36,788 nucleotides of DNA from an uncultured bacterium (lineage in GTDB: Bacteria > Patescibacteriota > Dojkabacteria > SC72): assembly GCA_903840015.1 (NCBI GenBank), contig CAIMEL010000017.1, forward strand, positions 1 to 36,788, given 5' to 3'. The notes beneath the pieces are model-generated. The model made no database searches. It was given only the letters and a program-made list of their open reading frames with translations, and had not been told where the DNA came from. The position numbers were made by a program, and so were the translations under genes. Below, piece after piece: positions 35,983 to 36,788 of this stretch (positions are counted from its first letter, which is position 1; each line of letters starts with the position of its first letter).

Positions 35983-36257
35983 TACTTTGTTGTCAAAAAC
36001 TGATCTATTACAAATTGTATAATTGTTGGGGACAAGAATACAAGTATTAAACCAACTAGAGAGAAAGCTAATGCCCTACTTGCTTCTTTAATCCTCTTCT
36101 CATCTCCTAAAGAAAGAATGAATTTGAAACCTGATGCAACTATGGAAATGACAGCTATTATTACTGAAAAAGATATTGCAAAATTCAACACAGTTGAAAC
36201 GAAAGTTATCAAATCAGAATAGCCTGAATTGTTAAGAGTACTTAAATCGACAAACAT
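35982..36257 (-). CDS. T4SS pilin-like (VirB2/TrbC-type) small membrane protein
   Basis: 91 aa with two TM helices (about 19-48 and 63-86) around the loop LSLGDEKRIKEASRA, the same loop pattern as the neighbouring pilin-like proteins. There is no signal peptide of the classic type. A TATTCT box 7 nt before the ATG may give a separate leaderless transcript. Confidence 0.78.
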   Translation of the reverse strand: MFVDLSTLNNSGYSDLITFVSTVLNFAISFSVIIAVISIVASGFKFILSLGDEKRIKEASRALAFSLVGLILVFLSPTIIQFVIDQFLTTK

Positions 36258-36264
36258 TGTTTAC

Positions 36265-36270
36265 AGAATA
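36265..36270 (-). promoter_or_regulatory. -10-like box before the 91-aa pilin-like gene
   Basis: TATTCT, 7 nt before the ATG at 36257; no -35 at proper spacing. Weak. Confidence 0.3.
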
Positions 36271-36275
36271 TATGC

Positions 36276-36569
36276 TTAAACTCCTGTTTGACCCAAGATT
36301 GTATTCAATACGAATCTAACAAGGATTACTGCTATGAAACAGATTACCAATCCTACTATTGCATATGTTAATGACTTGGTTGCTGTGGAAACCTTATTCT
36401 CATCTCCAGCTGCTGTTATGTATAGGTAACCACTGTAGATAAGGATACCAACACAAATCAATGCTGCAAGTCCTACTGCAATATTAATAACACCGCCCAA
36501 CCAATCCAAAAGATTTGTTTGAACTCCGCCGGTAACTTTGCCTAAAAGACTTCCTGGATCTGTACTCAT
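36276..36569 (-). CDS. T4SS pilin-like protein, tandem copy B
   Basis: 97 aa with two TM helices (about 25-50 and 68-90) and the loop ITAAGDENKVSTATKS. Its last 51 residues are nearly identical to those of the partial gene next to it (two differences), so this is a recent tandem duplicate. It has a full promoter at 36605-36633. Probably a structural pilin subunit. Confidence 0.82.
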   Translation of the reverse strand: MSTDPGSLLGKVTGGVQTNLLDWLGGVINIAVGLAALICVGILIYSGYLYITAAGDENKVSTATKSLTYAIVGLVICFIAVILVRFVLNTILGQTGV

Positions 36570-36604
36570 AATAGTTTTATAAAATATTATATTATCTTAG
36601 AAAG

Positions 36605-36633
36605 ATTATATACAAAGAGCCTACAATATGCAA
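36605..36633 (-). promoter_or_regulatory. Promoter of the pilin-like gene cluster
   Basis: -35 TTGCAT, 17-bp spacer, -10 TATAAT, a near-ideal sigma-70-type promoter with the same -35 hexamer and spacing as the rRNA promoter. It suggests strong expression. A second -10-like TATAAA lies 6 nt before the ATG (36576-36581) and could give a leaderless transcript. Confidence 0.65.
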
Positions 36634-36788
36634 CTAAACCCCTGCTTGACCCAAGATTGTATTTAATACAAATCTAACAAGGATCACTGCTATGAAACAG
36701 ATTACCAATCCTACTATTGCATATGTCAACGACTTGGTTGCTGTAGAAACTTTCTTTTCATCTCCTGCAGCTGTTATGTACAGATAAC
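36634..36788 (-). CDS. T4SS pilin-like protein, tandem copy A (C-terminal 51 residues, cut by the window edge)
   Basis: Not in the ORF track. The complement reads GYLYITAAGDEKKVSTATKS and ends ILGQAGV then TAG at 36634. Compared with copy B it differs by N to K in the loop and T to A near the end. The 5' part lies beyond the right edge. It is followed by the promoter of copy B, so each copy may have its own. Confidence 0.85.
   Translation of the reverse strand, partial: YLYITAAGDEKKVSTATKSLTYAIVGLVICFIAVILVRFVLNTILGQAGV

Overview
The window looks like a chromosomal piece of a small-genome bacterium of the Candidate Phyla Radiation (Patescibacteria). This rests on AT-rich coding DNA on almost one strand, a very divergent 16S rRNA, a cluster of small type IV secretion/pilin-like membrane proteins next to a VirD4/TraG-type ATPase, and many genes whose -10 promoter box sits only 5-10 nt before the start codon (leaderless mRNAs). 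I cannot name the lineage with confidence. The genetic code is standard. Nearly all genes are on the minus strand; only a HAD phosphatase and a tyrosine recombinase are on plus.

Layout, low to high coordinate (transcription mostly runs right to left). 1-4570: a ClpC-type unfoldase (C-terminus outside the window), a four-domain S1 protein, an endonuclease III without its iron-sulfur cysteines, and a thymidylate-kinase-like protein with an unknown C-terminal half. 4571-4936: a GC-rich, A-rich-loop region that looks like an unidentified structured RNA, then the plus-strand HAD phosphatase. 5675-11336: one complete rRNA operon (promoter, 16S, tRNA-Ile(GAT), tRNA-Ala(TGC), 23S, 5S, terminator) with visible processing stems. 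11393-17374: a predicted exported giant protein (signal peptide, Cys-rich region, ten propeller-type repeats, long C-terminal part), split by a 1-nt frameshift, preceded by a single-pass membrane protein. 17454-22426: ATP-dependent DNA ligase, a membrane-anchored winged-helix protein, and DNA polymerase I without a recognisable proofreading site. 22448-25685: FtsH, tRNA-Met, EF-P with arginine at the modification tip, tRNA-fMet, and an FtsB/DivIC-like protein. 25815-26806: a Xer-like recombinase and a rare tRNA-Ile with anticodon TAT. 26856-36788: a type IV secretion/envelope locus containing the VirD4-like ATPase, a small Pro/Thr-rich protein, SmpB, a PP2C-like/TM/propeller protein, two small membrane proteins (one with a PH domain), a coiled-coil SpoIID amidase-enhancer protein, a DgkA-type lipid kinase, and four pilin-like proteins, two of them near-identical tandem copies (the last is cut by the window edge).

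How the genes fit together: the right third probably builds a cell-surface DNA-transfer or pilus machine. It has pilin-like subunits, a SpoIID-type protein that may open the wall, and a coupling-type ATPase. Other core components (VirB4, VirB6) are not in the window and may lie beyond the right edge. The middle holds core information processing (rRNA, Pol I, ligase, EF-P, tRNAs, SmpB) and proteostasis (FtsH, ClpC). The items most worth a second look are the unidentified RNA, the covarying changes in the 16S 530 loop, the general leaderless pattern, the tRNA-Ile(TAT), the frameshifted ten-repeat surface protein, and the T4SS-linked PP2C/propeller and SpoIID proteins.
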